Shown here one piece after another: positions 17,202-27,614 of a stretch of DNA of 64,000 bases. A program made the translations under genes and the position numbers. Origin of the DNA: Ferruginibacter sp. Its GTDB lineage: Bacteria; Bacteroidota; Bacteroidia; Chitinophagales; Chitinophagaceae. The notes under the pieces were generated by a model. The model saw nothing but the letters and a program-made list of their open reading frames with translations. It was not told the DNA's origin and did no database searches. Position 1 is the stretch's first letter, and the number at the start of each line of letters is the position of its first letter. The stretch covers positions 1-64,000 of the forward strand of contig JANXSK010000178.1 in assembly GCA_025352695.1 (NCBI GenBank), written 5' to 3'.

Positions 17202-18512
17202 ATGAAATTATTTTATTTATCTTCTCTTATTATATTTTTTTCGCTACAGGGTAAGGTATCAAAAGCTACGGTTATTGCCCCTTTTGATACAACCAACAGT
17301 ACCATCATTTCACTTTATTCAAACGGGTATATTTATCCGGGTGGAGAAAGAAACGGAAATGGAAGAATAGGAGAAAATGGTCTTATATTTTGGAAAGATG
17401 AAAAAGTAACTACCAGAATATTTTTTCTTCCAAAGCAAAAGGGTGTATTATTTGTGGCAATCAAATTAAAGGCAACCGCTGGTAACAGCAAGCTGCAGAT
17501 AAGCATGGATGAGGATAAAAAAAATTACAGTATTATCGTTGAAAAAAGTTCCGGTTATGTTACTGTGCCGGTTGGATCTTTCTCAATCAGCAGTACAGGG
17601 TATCATTACCTGCTAATTAAAGGAATTTCTAAAACTGGCTTAACATTTCCTGATATTGATGCGATCGTTCTTTCAGGAACAGCAGCTAAAAATATAGCGT
17701 TTAACAGTAGTCAATATCGGGGAGCTCCTTCTGTGCATTTGCGTTATCCCGTGCCTGGTGATAGTGCGGTTAAATGGTTTTATAGCGAAGTAATGGTGCC
17801 TAAAGAAGTAGTTCAATCTGTAAATGCCTATTACGAAACCAACGGCTTTAATAGCGGTTATATGGGTATTCAAATAAATTCGCTTAAAGAAAGACGGTTC
17901 ATTTTTTCTATTTGGAGTTTGTTTAAAACAGATGATCCAACACAAATACCATCCGATTATGCAGTCAATTTAAAACAAAAAGGAAAGGATGTTTTTACAG
18001 GTGAGTTTGGTAACGAAGGATCTGGCGGCCACAGTCACCTTGTATATCCATGGGCGGTAGCAAAAACTTACCGGTTACTCAGTGGTATCAAATCACAGGC
18101 TGGTGATAGTACCACTTATGTAGGTTATTTTGCTGTGCCTGATGACAATTATGTATGGCATTTATTAAGTGAATGGACACAGAATAAAACCGATACCAAA
18201 CGTGGATTCAGAGGTTTATATTCTTTTGTTGAAAATTTTGGAGGAAATGGAAATGATTTTTTTAAAGCCTACTATGGTAACCAATGGATACGTACTTCCT
18301 ACGGTACCTGGATGGAGCTAACGAATGCAGCTTTTTCTACTACGGCTAATCCTAAAAAACACCAGCGGTTCGATTATGGCGCAGGGGTAGAGGGGAACCT
18401 GTTTTATATGTTTTCGGGGGGCTTTAAAAAGTTAAACAATATTGCAACTGGTGATGTAATTACAAGATATGCAAATAACGTAGCTCCTGTTATTGATTTT
18501 AGTAAATTATAA
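17202..18512 (+). CDS. Secreted DUF5077 + DUF3472 protein
   Basis: 436 residues with a signal peptide (MKLFYLSSLIIFFSLQGKVSKA). Residues about 35-165 fit DUF5077, a beta-sandwich carbohydrate-binding-like module (ISLYSNGYIYPGGERNGNGRIGENGLIFWKDE). Residues about 180-430 fit DUF3472 (SVHLRYPVPGDSAVKWFYSEVMVP, GFNSGYMGIQIN, RFIFSIWS, GGHSHLVYPW, GFRGLYSFVENF). The pair is common in polysaccharide-related loci of Bacteroidota, but no activity is established. The gene is intact although the three genes after it are broken. Confidence 0.85.
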   Translation: MKLFYLSSLIIFFSLQGKVSKATVIAPFDTTNSTIISLYSNGYIYPGGERNGNGRIGENGLIFWKDEKVTTRIFFLPKQKGVLFVAIKLKATAGNSKLQISMDEDKKNYSIIVEKSSGYVTVPVGSFSISSTGYHYLLIKGISKTGLTFPDIDAIVLSGTAAKNIAFNSSQYRGAPSVHLRYPVPGDSAVKWFYSEVMVPKEVVQSVNAYYETNGFNSGYMGIQINSLKERRFIFSIWSLFKTDDPTQIPSDYAVNLKQKGKDVFTGEFGNEGSGGHSHLVYPWAVAKTYRLLSGIKSQAGDSTTYVGYFAVPDDNYVWHLLSEWTQNKTDTKRGFRGLYSFVENFGGNGNDFFKAYYGNQWIRTSYGTWMELTNAAFSTTANPKKHQRFDYGAGVEGNLFYMFSGGFKKLNNIATGDVITRYANNVAPVIDFSKL

Positions 18513-18643
18513 ATCAATGCCGTTTAACTAATCTCTTTTCTATCCTTTGTAACGGATCCGGGTTGAGGTTAGAAAAGTAAAAATATTCGTAACCAAATAG
18601 CTTTAAATTATACAAACATACTATTTAAAAAATATTGTATCTA

Positions 18644-20159
18644 ATGCAAAAATCTACTATCCCCTTACTTGCAGTATTAATTTTTAGTAGCCTGGCAAAC
18701 GCCCAGCAAACGCCTGAAACCATGCTAATAAATCCACAGGCAACTTTAAAAGTAAAGGATTCTGTATTGCGGCAACAAGTTATTATCTGGAGCCAGGCAC
18801 AACTGAATGAGAAGAATTATAAAAAAATAAAAGCATATCCTTCTGCAGATTTTTTTTCTGGAAAAGTGGCAAATGGCGTATCGCTCACAAGTAAAATAAT
18901 ACACATAGCGCACAATCAAATTAGCAATTCATTAATATCCATTGTTGATAAGTTAGATTATGCACAGCCGTGGAATAAAACCTTGTACAGTACGGGTTTA
19001 TATGCAGTGCCCGGAGAATATATAGAAGTTGTTATTTCTGAAGTGCTTACAAGCAAAGGACTGGAGGTACAGATTGGTATTCATTCTGATAATTTAGGCG
19101 GATGGGTAGCTGCTACGGAAGACTGGCGTAGGATGCCATTGGCGGTTAAGCAGGTTGCACTAACCGAAAAAAATACTCGAATAAACAATGCCTTTGGCGG
19201 ATTGATTTACATTGTTACTGATCCCAAAGCTGCTTCTTGGCAGGGAGATATTAAAATCAGCAGGGCAATACAATCTCCCTTATTTGAAGCAGGTAAAACA
19301 ACCTTACAGGACTGGCAACGGCAACTAAAGAATAATAAAGCACCCTTGGGCGAACTGTTGACTAACAATGTTATTATAACCTTACCTAATAACATATTAC
19401 AGAAAGTAATTGAGCCGGAAAAAGTGATGAGGTTGTGGAATACAATAATTGCCGGTGAAATGGAATTGGCTCAAATTCCGCAACCAACTTACCGGCCACA
19501 ACGCCTGGTAGTGGATGAGCACATTGGTGGTGGATTTATGCACAGTGGTTACCCTATCATGATTCATCATTCGCCCAGCAGAAAATTGTTATCTGCTGAT
19601 ATTATTGCAGACCCTGCTAAATTACTGGTGCCAAGTAACGGAGGTGCCAACGGGGGATTTTTTCATGAAATTGGCCATAACATGCAAAACCAGGATTGGG
19701 TTTTTGGCGGTACCACAGAAGTGAGTTGTAATTTTTTTTCGTTGTATATGTTCGACAGGTAACTCGGTGGAAGGGATAAAGCACACAGCGGTATCAGTAA
19801 TGAAACTACACAAAAGAAATGAAAAAATATTTTGCAACTTGTGCTGATTATGAAACTTGGAAAAACAATCCTTTTCTGGGCCTTATTCTTTTCAGGCAGT
19901 TACAAGAAGGTTTTGGTTGGGAAAGTTTTAAAACTTTTTTCAAGCAGTTAAAGGATTTATCTGTAAAAAATCCGGACTGAAATTACGCTAAAACAGATCA
20001 GCAGAAAAGGGATTTGTGGGGTAAATATTTTTCTATCATTTCAGGAAGAAACCTTGTTCCTTTTTTTGGAAAATGGGGTATTGTAATCAGTAAAGAAGCC
20101 ACACAGCAAGTTGCGGCATTGCCTTTGTGGATGCCTTATAATTTCCCTTTAGGAGAATA
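18644..20159 (+). pseudogene. M60 family (mucinase-type) metallopeptidase, disrupted
   Basis: From ATG 18644 a signal peptide (STIPLLAVLIFSSLANAQ) leads into an M60 domain with IGGGFMHSGYPIMIHH and the zinc motif HEIGH at residues 341-345 followed by HNMQNQDWVFGGTTEVSCN. The frame ends at TAA 19760-19762 (after SLYMFDR). The C-terminal third is still readable downstream: ISNETTQK, a frameshift near 19818, then YETWKNNPFLGLILFRQLQEGFGW, a TGA at 19978-19980, and GRNLVPFFGKWGI to the stop at 20157. M60 peptidases cleave O-glycosylated proteins such as mucins. The truncated form keeps the HExxH motif but lacks the C-terminal helical part, so it is probably inactive. Confidence 0.85.
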
Positions 20160-20210
20160 AATAAAAATACCTTTACATAAACGGTGTATCTGTTTGAATA
20201 GTTACTTAAA

Positions 20211-22511
20211 ATGATAAAATTTATGAAACGGTTAATGATTGTTTTTGGGATGTTGATAGGTTTTAATGTTGTTATTGCACAACCTGCCTCTCAACATGAT
20301 TTAAATTTTAATAAACTTGCAAATAGGTGGGATGAGGCTATTCCATTAGGCAATGCGTTGATTGGAGCATTGGTTTGGTAAAAAAAAGATCGCCTGCGTT
20401 TTTCATTGGATAGGGCAGATCTTTGGGACATGCGTCCTATGAAAGGTTTGCATCGGAAAGAGTTTAGCTATCATTGGGTGTATGAACAGGTGCAAAAGAA
20501 AAACTACAAAATAGTACAACAATATTTTGATGGCCCTTATGATAATGAACCGGCACCATCAAAAATTCCTGGTTGCGCAGTAGAGTTTGATACTAAAAAT
20601 TGGGGCAGTATTTTATCTGCACGCCTGAAAGTTAAAGATGCTTTGTGCGAAATAAAATGGAGCAATGGCATTGTGCTTAAAACTTTTGTACATGCAACAC
20701 AGCCTGTTGGCTGGTTTCGTTTTGAAAATATTTCCACAAAGTTTGTGCCTGCATTAATTGCACCAAAGTACCAGGGCGAAGTAAAAATAGCGGGCGATCC
20801 AGTTGGTGGCGATGATTTGGCAAGGCTTGGTTATAAACAGGGGACTATAAAACAGCAAGGTAACAGTATTACTTATAATCAAGAAGGCTGGGGTGGTTTT
20901 ACATACCAGGTAAATGTGCGTTGGAAAAAAATAACTGCCACTATTATTGAAGGTGTATGGAGTATTTCTGCAAAGTATCCAGCAAAAGCAATTAATAAAA
21001 CTGCAGCGATTGTTACCGAAGCGGCTATTCTTAAACGTTATGCGCCAGCCTATGCCACACATGCAAGCTGGTGGAATTTTTTTTGGAGTAAATCCTCTAT
21101 TCATATACCTGATACCCTTATAGAAAAACAGTGGTATCTGGAGCAATATAAATTTGGTTCTGCAGCAAGGAGGGGGGCTCCACCCATTTCGCTGCAGGCT
21201 GTGTGGACGGCCGATAATGGTCGCCTGCCCCCCTGGAAAGGAGATTATCACCACGACCTTAATACACAATTAAGTTACTGGCCTTCTTACAGCGGTAATC
21301 ATCTTGAAGAGGGATTGTCTTACCTCGATCATCTTGATGAAAATAAAGCTGCATATACCCGTTACACCAAAATTTATTTTGGTAAACCAGGGTTAGCAGT
21401 ACCCGGCGTTACTACATTGGATGGAACAGAGATGGGAGGCTGGATACAGTATTCTTTTTCACCTACTGTATCTTCCTGGCTTGCACAACACTACTACTTG
21501 CAATGGCGCTACAGCATGGATAGAAATTTTTTAAAAAACAGGGCTTATCCGTGGATAAAACAAACAGCTACTTTTCTGGAAAACATAACCGTGTTGGATA
21601 GCAGCGGACACAGGAAACTTCCCATTAGCTCTAGCCCAGAAATAAATGACAATGATATTACAGCCTGGTTTTCTAAAAATACAAACTATGATTTGGCGCT
21701 TATGAAATTTAGTTTTTCGGCAGCAGCAGAATTGGCTATTGAATTAGGATTAATAAAGGAAAGTGCACACTGGAAAAACATATTGGCTCAGTTTGATGAA
21801 TTTAGCATTACAAATAACAATGAACTCATGTTTGCTCCATCTTTGGCATATAACCAATCTCACCGCCATTTTTCAAATGCTATGGCTATACATCCTTTAG
21901 GGATTATAAAATGGGAGGATGGCGAAAAAGCACAGTCTATTATAAAAAACACTATCCATTTATTGGATAGTGTTGGGCCTGACTATTGGTGTGGCTATTC
22001 CTATAGTTGGCTCGCTAACATAAAAGCTCGTGCTAAAGATGGGGAAGGGGCAGCCAAAGATTTGACCATTTTTGCCAAAGCATTTTGTTCCATTAATAGT
22101 TTTCATTTAAATGGCGACCAAACCAAATCAGGTTATTCAAAGTTTCTTTATCGCCCTTTTACGCTGGAAGGTAATTTTGCTTTTGCTGCAGGTTTACAGG
22201 AAATGTTGTTACAAAGTTACGCAGGCTTTATTGAAGTAATGCCCGGCATCCCTGATGCATGGAAAGATATTTCGTTTAATCAGTTGCGTGCAGAAGGTGC
22301 TTTTTTGGTAAGTGCAAAAAGAGTTGCAGGGCAAATAGAGGAAGTTAAAATTGTTGCTGAAAAAGGAGGGTTTACAAAATTTAAACTGCCTTTTAAAACT
22401 TATTTTACTACCACAAAAAAAAATATAGTGATAACAGATACCGGAGATGGTTTTATAAGTCTTGCCTTTAAGGCGGGCGGCTTAATAGTTTTAAAAAATG
22501 GATATGAATAA
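20211..22511 (+). pseudogene. GH95-type alpha-L-fucosidase with one nonsense codon
   Basis: From ATG 20211 (or 20223) a signal peptide (MKRLMIVFGMLIGFNVVIAQ) and the family start RWDEAIPLGNALIGALVW are followed by TAA at 20379-20381. The same frame then continues for 701 codons from LRFSLDRADLWDMRPMKGL to the end, including APPISLQAVWTADNGRLPPWKGDYHHDLNTQ, the GH95 catalytic region, and SSSPEIND. Apart from this single stop the gene is full length (766 codons). GH95 enzymes remove alpha-linked fucose or galactose by inversion in the periplasm. Either a very recent pseudogene or a sequence error. An internal start at 20406 would make a protein without signal and N-terminal strand. Confidence 0.85.
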
Positions 22512-22584
22512 AATTTTTTCTGATTAACATGGCTTCAATAAATTATCATCTGCCTGTTTTTTTGAATAAACATACTTCAATGCT

Positions 22585-22673
22585 GTTTAGTTAAGGTGGT
22601 TGGTGAGGACACCAACCACGAAATATAACTGTGGCGGAAGTGCTCACCCGCCACTCCGGTTTCTTAACTAAAC
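22585..22673 (+). repeat. ~87-bp structured repeat, copy 1
   Basis: Outer stem of 11 bp (GTTTAGTTAAG at 22585-22595 with CTTAACTAAAC at 22663-22673) encloses two perfect hairpins: a 10-bp GTGGTTGGTG/CACCAACCAC and a 7-bp GTGGCGG/CCGCCAC. A second copy lies at 55681-55768. Both copies lie 45-75 bp after the stop of a sugar-related gene on the same strand. Confidence 0.75.
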
Positions 22674-22750
22674 TGTAGTAAAGCATACATATAAATTATA
22701 ATATTTTTTTGTAGCACTAACTTTGCTAAAGCAATAAAACTAAAATATTT

Positions 22751-24607
22751 ATGAAGAAAATAATTTTATAAGCAGTCTTACTTACTGCTTTTTGCACAGC
22801 TTCTTTTGCGCAGCAAAAACATAGTTTCGAAATTAAAGAGGGTCATTTTTTATACGATGGTAAACCAACAAAAATTTACAGCGGCGAAATGCATTATACC
22901 AGGGTTCCCCCGGGAATAATGGAAGCAGCGTTTACAAATGATAAGAGCTATGGGGCTAAATACAATAGCTATTTATATCTTTAGGAATCATCATGAAACA
23001 CCGCCTGTATATGGGATTTTACAACAGGTAACCATAATCTTTGTGAATTTGAAAGAGAAGCAGGTGCACATGGTTTGATGGTTATTTTACGTCCGGGGCC
23101 GTATGGCTGCGCCGAATGGGAGTTTGGTGGCAATCCGTGGTGGTTACAAAAAATAAAGACCTTGTAATACGTACCAGCAACAAGCCATGTCTTGATTCCT
23201 GCAATACGTACATCAATAAATTAATTACATAAGTTAAAGATCTACAGATTACTAATGGTAAATCTGTTAATATGATACAGGCAGAAAATGAATTTGGCTC
23301 GTATGTGGCACAACAAAAAGACATTCCGTTGGCTGAACATAAGGCTTATAGCCTTGCAATAAAAAATCAGTTGTTGAAAGGAGGCGTAACAGTACCCTTG
23401 TTTACATCTGATGGTAGCTGTTTGTTTGAAGGCGATACCATTAAGGGTGCAACACCTACTGCCAATGGCGAAGATAATGTTGATAATTTAAAGAAAGTGG
23501 TTAATCAATACAATAGCAATAAGGGATTTTATATGGTGGCGGAGTTTTATCCAGGCTGGTTACATCATTGGGCAGAACCATTTCCGAAAGTACCTGCTGC
23601 AGATGTTGTAAAACAAATGAAAAAATGCAGTGATGCCGATGTATCTTTTAATTTTTACATGGTACATGGCGGCACTAATTTTGAATTTACCAGCTGAGCT
23701 AATTATGATAAAAATCATGACATACAGCCAGGACATGCCAAGCTATGATTATGATGCACCCGTTAGCGAAGCAGGTTGGGCTAAAGTAAAATACAAAGCC
23801 CTTCGGGATAAATTTAAAAAGCAGGTTACTTATGTAGTACCTGAAATTACTGTCGCCATTCCAGTTATTACTATTCTATTAATCAAGTTAACGAGTACCT
23901 ATGATCTTGCCACAATAAAAGCAACCATTAAACCTGTTAATAGTATTCAGCCACTAACATTTGAAGACCTGAATTATGGATATGGATATATTTTGTACGG
24001 TAAAAAATTTACACAACCCCTCAATGGCAAACTTACTAGGAAAGGTTTGAGGGACTATGCAACTGTGTATGTAAATTGCGAAAGGGTAGGCGTATTAAAT
24101 CGCTACAATAAATGTTATTGAATGGATATTGAAATTTCTTTTAACGCCACACTTAAAATCTTAGTAGAAAATATGGGGCGTATCAATTATGGATCAGAAA
24201 ATCAATAATAACCTTAATGGAATTATTAGTCCTGTAATGGTGGATAGTATTAAAATTACTGGCAATTGGAATATGTACAAGCTTCCATTAGATGCTACAC
24301 CTTTTTTAACAGGAAAGGCAAATAAAAATATCCTTGGACGCCCAACATTTTATAAGGGAAATTATACACTTTTTAAAACCAGAGATATCTTTTTAGACAT
24401 GTGTAAATGGGGTAAAGTGATTGTATATGTAAACGGCCATCACCTTGGCCGCTACTGGAGTGTAGGGCCACAGCAAACTTTATATGCTTCGGGAGTTTGG
24501 TAAAAAAAAGGCTTAATAAGATTGTAGTTTTTGAACAACTGAGTGATATTAAACAAACAATAATGCAAACAATAGCAACGCCAATTTTAGAAGATTTAAT
24601 CCATTAA
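22751..24607 (+). pseudogene. GH35 beta-galactosidase, heavily decayed
   Basis: Starts with a signal peptide broken at codon 7 (MKKIIL, TAA at 22769-22771, AVLLTAFCTASFAQ). Recognisable blocks in shifting frames: GHFLYDGKPTKIYSGEMHY, MGLNTIAIYIF, WDFTTGNHNL, LMVILRPGPYGCAEWEFGGNPWWLQ (proton-donor region of GH35), IQAENEFGSY, FYMVAEFYPGWLHHW (nucleophile region), FNFYMVHGGTNFEFTS, and the C-terminal jelly roll GRPTFYKGNYTLFKTRDIFLDMCKWGKVIVYVNGHHLGRYW. There are several frameshifts and stops, so no product is expected. The family removes terminal beta-galactose from glycans. It completes a set of GalNAc, fucose and galactose-removing enzymes. Confidence 0.9.
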
Positions 24608-25392
24608 TAAGCTAGAAAAATAAAAGGTTGAAAAGTGAAATCCTATCAATGCTTTTTTAAATAACGACTGCTAAAATACGCTGGTAATCTGGCAGATTTT
24701 TGCAAGTGGGACAGTAATATTAATTTATAAAGACATAAAAATATTGCAAAATACCTCACCTGTTTATTGTTTTAATCTGGTTAAAATTACGGCACTTTTG
24801 AATATATATAAAAACAACAAGCACACAAAAAATAAGTAAATTGATTATAGCAAACTACTGTTGCAACTCTAAAAAGTAATCATTACATTTCTAATTGTTA
24901 TATAGTTACGAGATTAGACATATTCTATTTTAGCCGTTAAATCCTATTAATGATGATTTTTTTTTATTGTGTTATGTGAACAAATTGTAAAGAGATACTG
25001 CTAAAAACACGTTGGATATCATTAATTAATTTTGTTAAAATCCTTTACCACATAGCATTTCAGGCTACTAATGTATTTTTTGAAATAACTAAAATACTAA
25101 AATGTTGGTTGCCAATCAATAAAACTCCTATCTATCTTTATAATTGAAATAACAAATAACAATTATTGTTATTCTTACTTTTTACTTTGTTTTAAATTTT
25201 ATAAATAAAAACCTTTATAATTTATCTGCAACTTTTAAAAATTAAATTTTAAAAATAAGTTACAACGTAGCCCAGTCCAAATAAGAAGATATACTTAACG
25301 TTTGCATTTACTTCACCGCCATCAAATGATAAAAACTTTAACCCTTTGCCGTAAAGGCAATTAATATAAACAATAATTATTTAAACAAAAAA
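24608..25392. other. Gene-free interval, 785 bp
   Basis: AT-rich, no ORF. A small hairpin TTGCC/GGCAA lies at about 25347-25361, roughly 30 bp before the next start; it may be a leader structure. Nothing else recognised. Confidence 0.45.
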
Positions 25393-25812
25393 ATGAAGAT
25401 TATGAAAAATTTAAAAAACATCGCAGTAGCACTTGCATCGATGGTAATATTTACAAATATTACTAATGCGCAAACATTGAAAGCAAATTATTCGGTAAGT
25501 TATGAAGAGCCACTTAAGGTTAAATACCTTGGTGATGAAGGTCAATACCTGCTTTTTGAAGTAATTTTACAGACCAGAACTTCAGCTCGCCCATACTTTT
25601 CAATTAAAGATATAAAGGAAGGCGAATTTTATGCTTCAGCCAATGAACCAAACCTTAAACCGCGTACTTTTAAGATTGAAAAAAGAGACAATAACCAGGT
25701 TTTAAATTTTAATTTGGTTATTGGAAAGAAAACTTACACAAAAACATTTACAATTAGCAAAACCACTATCGAAAAAATTAACATTGCAGAAAATGATATA
25801 ACTAAATTGTAA
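25393..25812 (+). CDS. Small secreted protein of the VKYLG type
   Basis: 139 residues with a signal peptide (NIAVALASMVIFTNITNAQ), then a chain of short beta strands: LKVKYLGDEGQYLLFEVIL, FSIKDIKEGEFYASA, RTFKIEKRD, QVLNFNLVIGKKTYTKTFTIS. The motif VKYLG at residues 43-47 and the general pattern recur in the minus-strand gene at 51755-52162, so the two are likely paralogues. Such proteins are common in Chitinophagaceae without known role. Start at 25393; an ATG at 25402 is an equal choice. Confidence 0.65.
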   Translation: MKIMKNLKNIAVALASMVIFTNITNAQTLKANYSVSYEEPLKVKYLGDEGQYLLFEVILQTRTSARPYFSIKDIKEGEFYASANEPNLKPRTFKIEKRDNNQVLNFNLVIGKKTYTKTFTISKTTIEKINIAENDITKL

Positions 25813-25883
25813 TTATTTACTTTTTAAGATTTTAAATTTATTGTATTTAAAGGATTGTAATCTTAAAGTTAGTTTAATTATTC

Positions 25884-25912
25884 TCCCGGCTGCATTGCCG
25901 GGATTTTTGTTT
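25884..25912 (+). terminator. Rho-independent terminator
   Basis: 7-bp stem TCCCGGC/GCCGGGA, loop TGCATT, T-rich tail, 72 bp after the preceding stop. Confidence 0.8.
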
Positions 25913-26260
25913 TAGAGCACTTCGCAACCCAATAGCTACCTCTATTGTATAAACAAAGATTACTTCTTCAATGCTATAAACTGGCATTTAAAAGATGGTA
26001 TATATTATCTAAACCCTTATCTAATTTAAATTTATTAATTAAACTTTATGCTGACATTATAATTCCCAGATTATTTTTAAATCCTAATACTTATTTATAT
26101 TATGTTCTTAATACCACAATATTAATTACAAAAAAGTGTTATAGATTGAAGGACTTGCTTAAAAGCGTTTCTCAAGCCTTTTTCGTAAGTTGTCTACAAA
26201 TAATTACATCTATTACTATATAATAATAATCTGTTAATTAATTATTTTGCTGTATCCAAA
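25913..26260. other. Gene-free interval, 348 bp
   Basis: Contains an AT-rich frame of about 92 codons without a convincing start or protein-like composition; not called as a gene. Confidence 0.45.
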
Positions 26261-26268
26261 TACTTTTG
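26261..26268 (+). promoter_or_regulatory. Bacteroidota-type -7 element
   Basis: TACTTTTG, matching TAnnTTTG, 19 bp before the ATG at 26287. This argues against the upstream TTG codon at 26266, which lies inside the box. Confidence 0.55.
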
Positions 26269-26286
26269 AAAAACAAATCCAACATC

Positions 26287-27477
26287 ATGAAAAACTTCAC
26301 CCCTACCCCAAATGGTTGTCAAAACTATTTTTTAAATGAAGGAAGGTGCTTTAGAAAAATAAATCTAATAATCTTTTTATTGTTTCCCTTATTATCTGTT
26401 GCAAAAAATGCAACTTTTTTTCCTTCGGTTTCTTATGTTGCAAAAAGTAGTTCACCGTTTACACTTACTGAGTCCATAAGAACAAATCTTTACTTATTAC
26501 AGCCTGACAATTCAATTATACTGGCAGATGGTGTTTACACTGAGTATAATAATTTATACCATGATAGTGTTACTTTGGAAGATGCAGGTAAGATGACAAA
26601 TTTTTTGGAAAATTTAGGTTTATTGCGTTACGGCAAAACACTTGCAGTAGAAAGAAGGCCTATAATAAATATAAATGATACCTTATTTTATAAACTTTGG
26701 CGAACCACCAAACGTAATTATCAATTTCAATTAACTACTCAATTATTAACCAATATTGGGTTGCAGGCTTTTTTTATAGATGCTTATTTAAACACAAGTA
26801 CGCTGTTACCGCTGGAAGGATTTATCAAAATTAATTTTACTGTGAATGCAGATGCTGCTTCGGCTGCAGTTGATCGGTTTAAAATTATTTTTAAACGATT
26901 GACCATTGATTATTCTCCATTACCGGTAACGTTTACTTCGGTAAAAGCGTATCGGCACAGTAATAGTGTAGCGATAGACTGGAAGGTTGAAAATGAAATA
27001 AACATTGCTAAATACGAGGTTGAAAAATCTTTAAACGGAAAAGAATATACAGTTGTAAATACAATAGCTGTAAATGGCCTTAATAATATTGCAGCCAATT
27101 ATTTATGGATTGATAGGACGCAAGTTATCGGTGATGTTTTTTATCGTATAAAAAGCATTGATGTTAGTGGAAGTATAAAATATACCTCTGTATTAAATAT
27201 TAAGCATGTGCAGTCAGCTGCTTCAATTACGGTGTATCCTAACCCGATTAAAGGAAATACAATTAATTTACAAATTACAAATCAACCAACTGGTATTTAT
27301 CAAGTTAAACTTATTAATAACGCAGGGCAAATAGTATATAACAATAAAATTGTTATAAATAGTAGCAGTATGTCACAATCCTTACATGTTGGTAATAATG
27401 TTTTAAAAGGGATTTACCAGTTAGAGGTTAAAAGTGCAGACAATTTAGCAACAGTAAAAACTGTTCTGTTGCAATAA
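26287..27477 (+). CDS. T9SS type A sorting domain-containing secreted protein
   Basis: 396 residues from ATG 26287. A hydrophobic segment (INLIIFLLFPLLSVAKNA, residues about 25-42) acts as the signal, preceded by an unusually long polar N-terminus. The middle part (ILADGVYTEYNNLYHDSVTLEDAGKMTNFLENLGLLR) resembles the secreted adhesin-like modules that precede the sorting region. The PLPVTFTSVKAYRHSNSVAIDWKVENEINIAKYEVEKSLNGKEY block is the characteristic module before the C-terminal domain, and VYPNPIKGNTINLQI...GIYQLEVKS...KTVLLQ is a classical type A C-terminal sorting signal. It should be exported by Sec, then by the type IX system to the surface. Cargo function unknown. Confidence 0.85.
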   Translation: MKNFTPTPNGCQNYFLNEGRCFRKINLIIFLLFPLLSVAKNATFFPSVSYVAKSSSPFTLTESIRTNLYLLQPDNSIILADGVYTEYNNLYHDSVTLEDAGKMTNFLENLGLLRYGKTLAVERRPIININDTLFYKLWRTTKRNYQFQLTTQLLTNIGLQAFFIDAYLNTSTLLPLEGFIKINFTVNADAASAAVDRFKIIFKRLTIDYSPLPVTFTSVKAYRHSNSVAIDWKVENEINIAKYEVEKSLNGKEYTVVNTIAVNGLNNIAANYLWIDRTQVIGDVFYRIKSIDVSGSIKYTSVLNIKHVQSAASITVYPNPIKGNTINLQITNQPTGIYQVKLINNAGQIVYNNKIVINSSSMSQSLHVGNNVLKGIYQLEVKSADNLATVKTVLLQ

Positions 27478-27520
27478 CATAAAAAATACATTGTTGCCAT
27501 TTTTATTGTTTTAAATTATC

Positions 27521-27570
27521 ATGCAGTTAATATTTTCTCCTTTGGGATAATCTATCAACTGCATTTTTTA
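27521..27570 (+). terminator. Probable terminator
   Basis: 8-bp stem ATGCAGTT/AACTGCAT with a long 28-nt loop followed by T6; lies between convergent genes. Confidence 0.45.
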
Positions 27571-27614
27571 TTGTACCATAAATTTGGAAATAATATAATG
27601 TATTTTAATAAGTA

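Noticed and set aside
20406-22511. GH95 frame read as a complete shorter gene
   Set aside because: The conserved N-terminal strand and signal peptide lie in the same frame just upstream of a single TAA, so it is better described as one interrupted gene.
25945-26223. 92-codon plus-strand frame
   Set aside because: No plausible start region, AT-biased Leu/Ile/Tyr composition and no recognisable domain; it lies between a terminator and a clear promoter.
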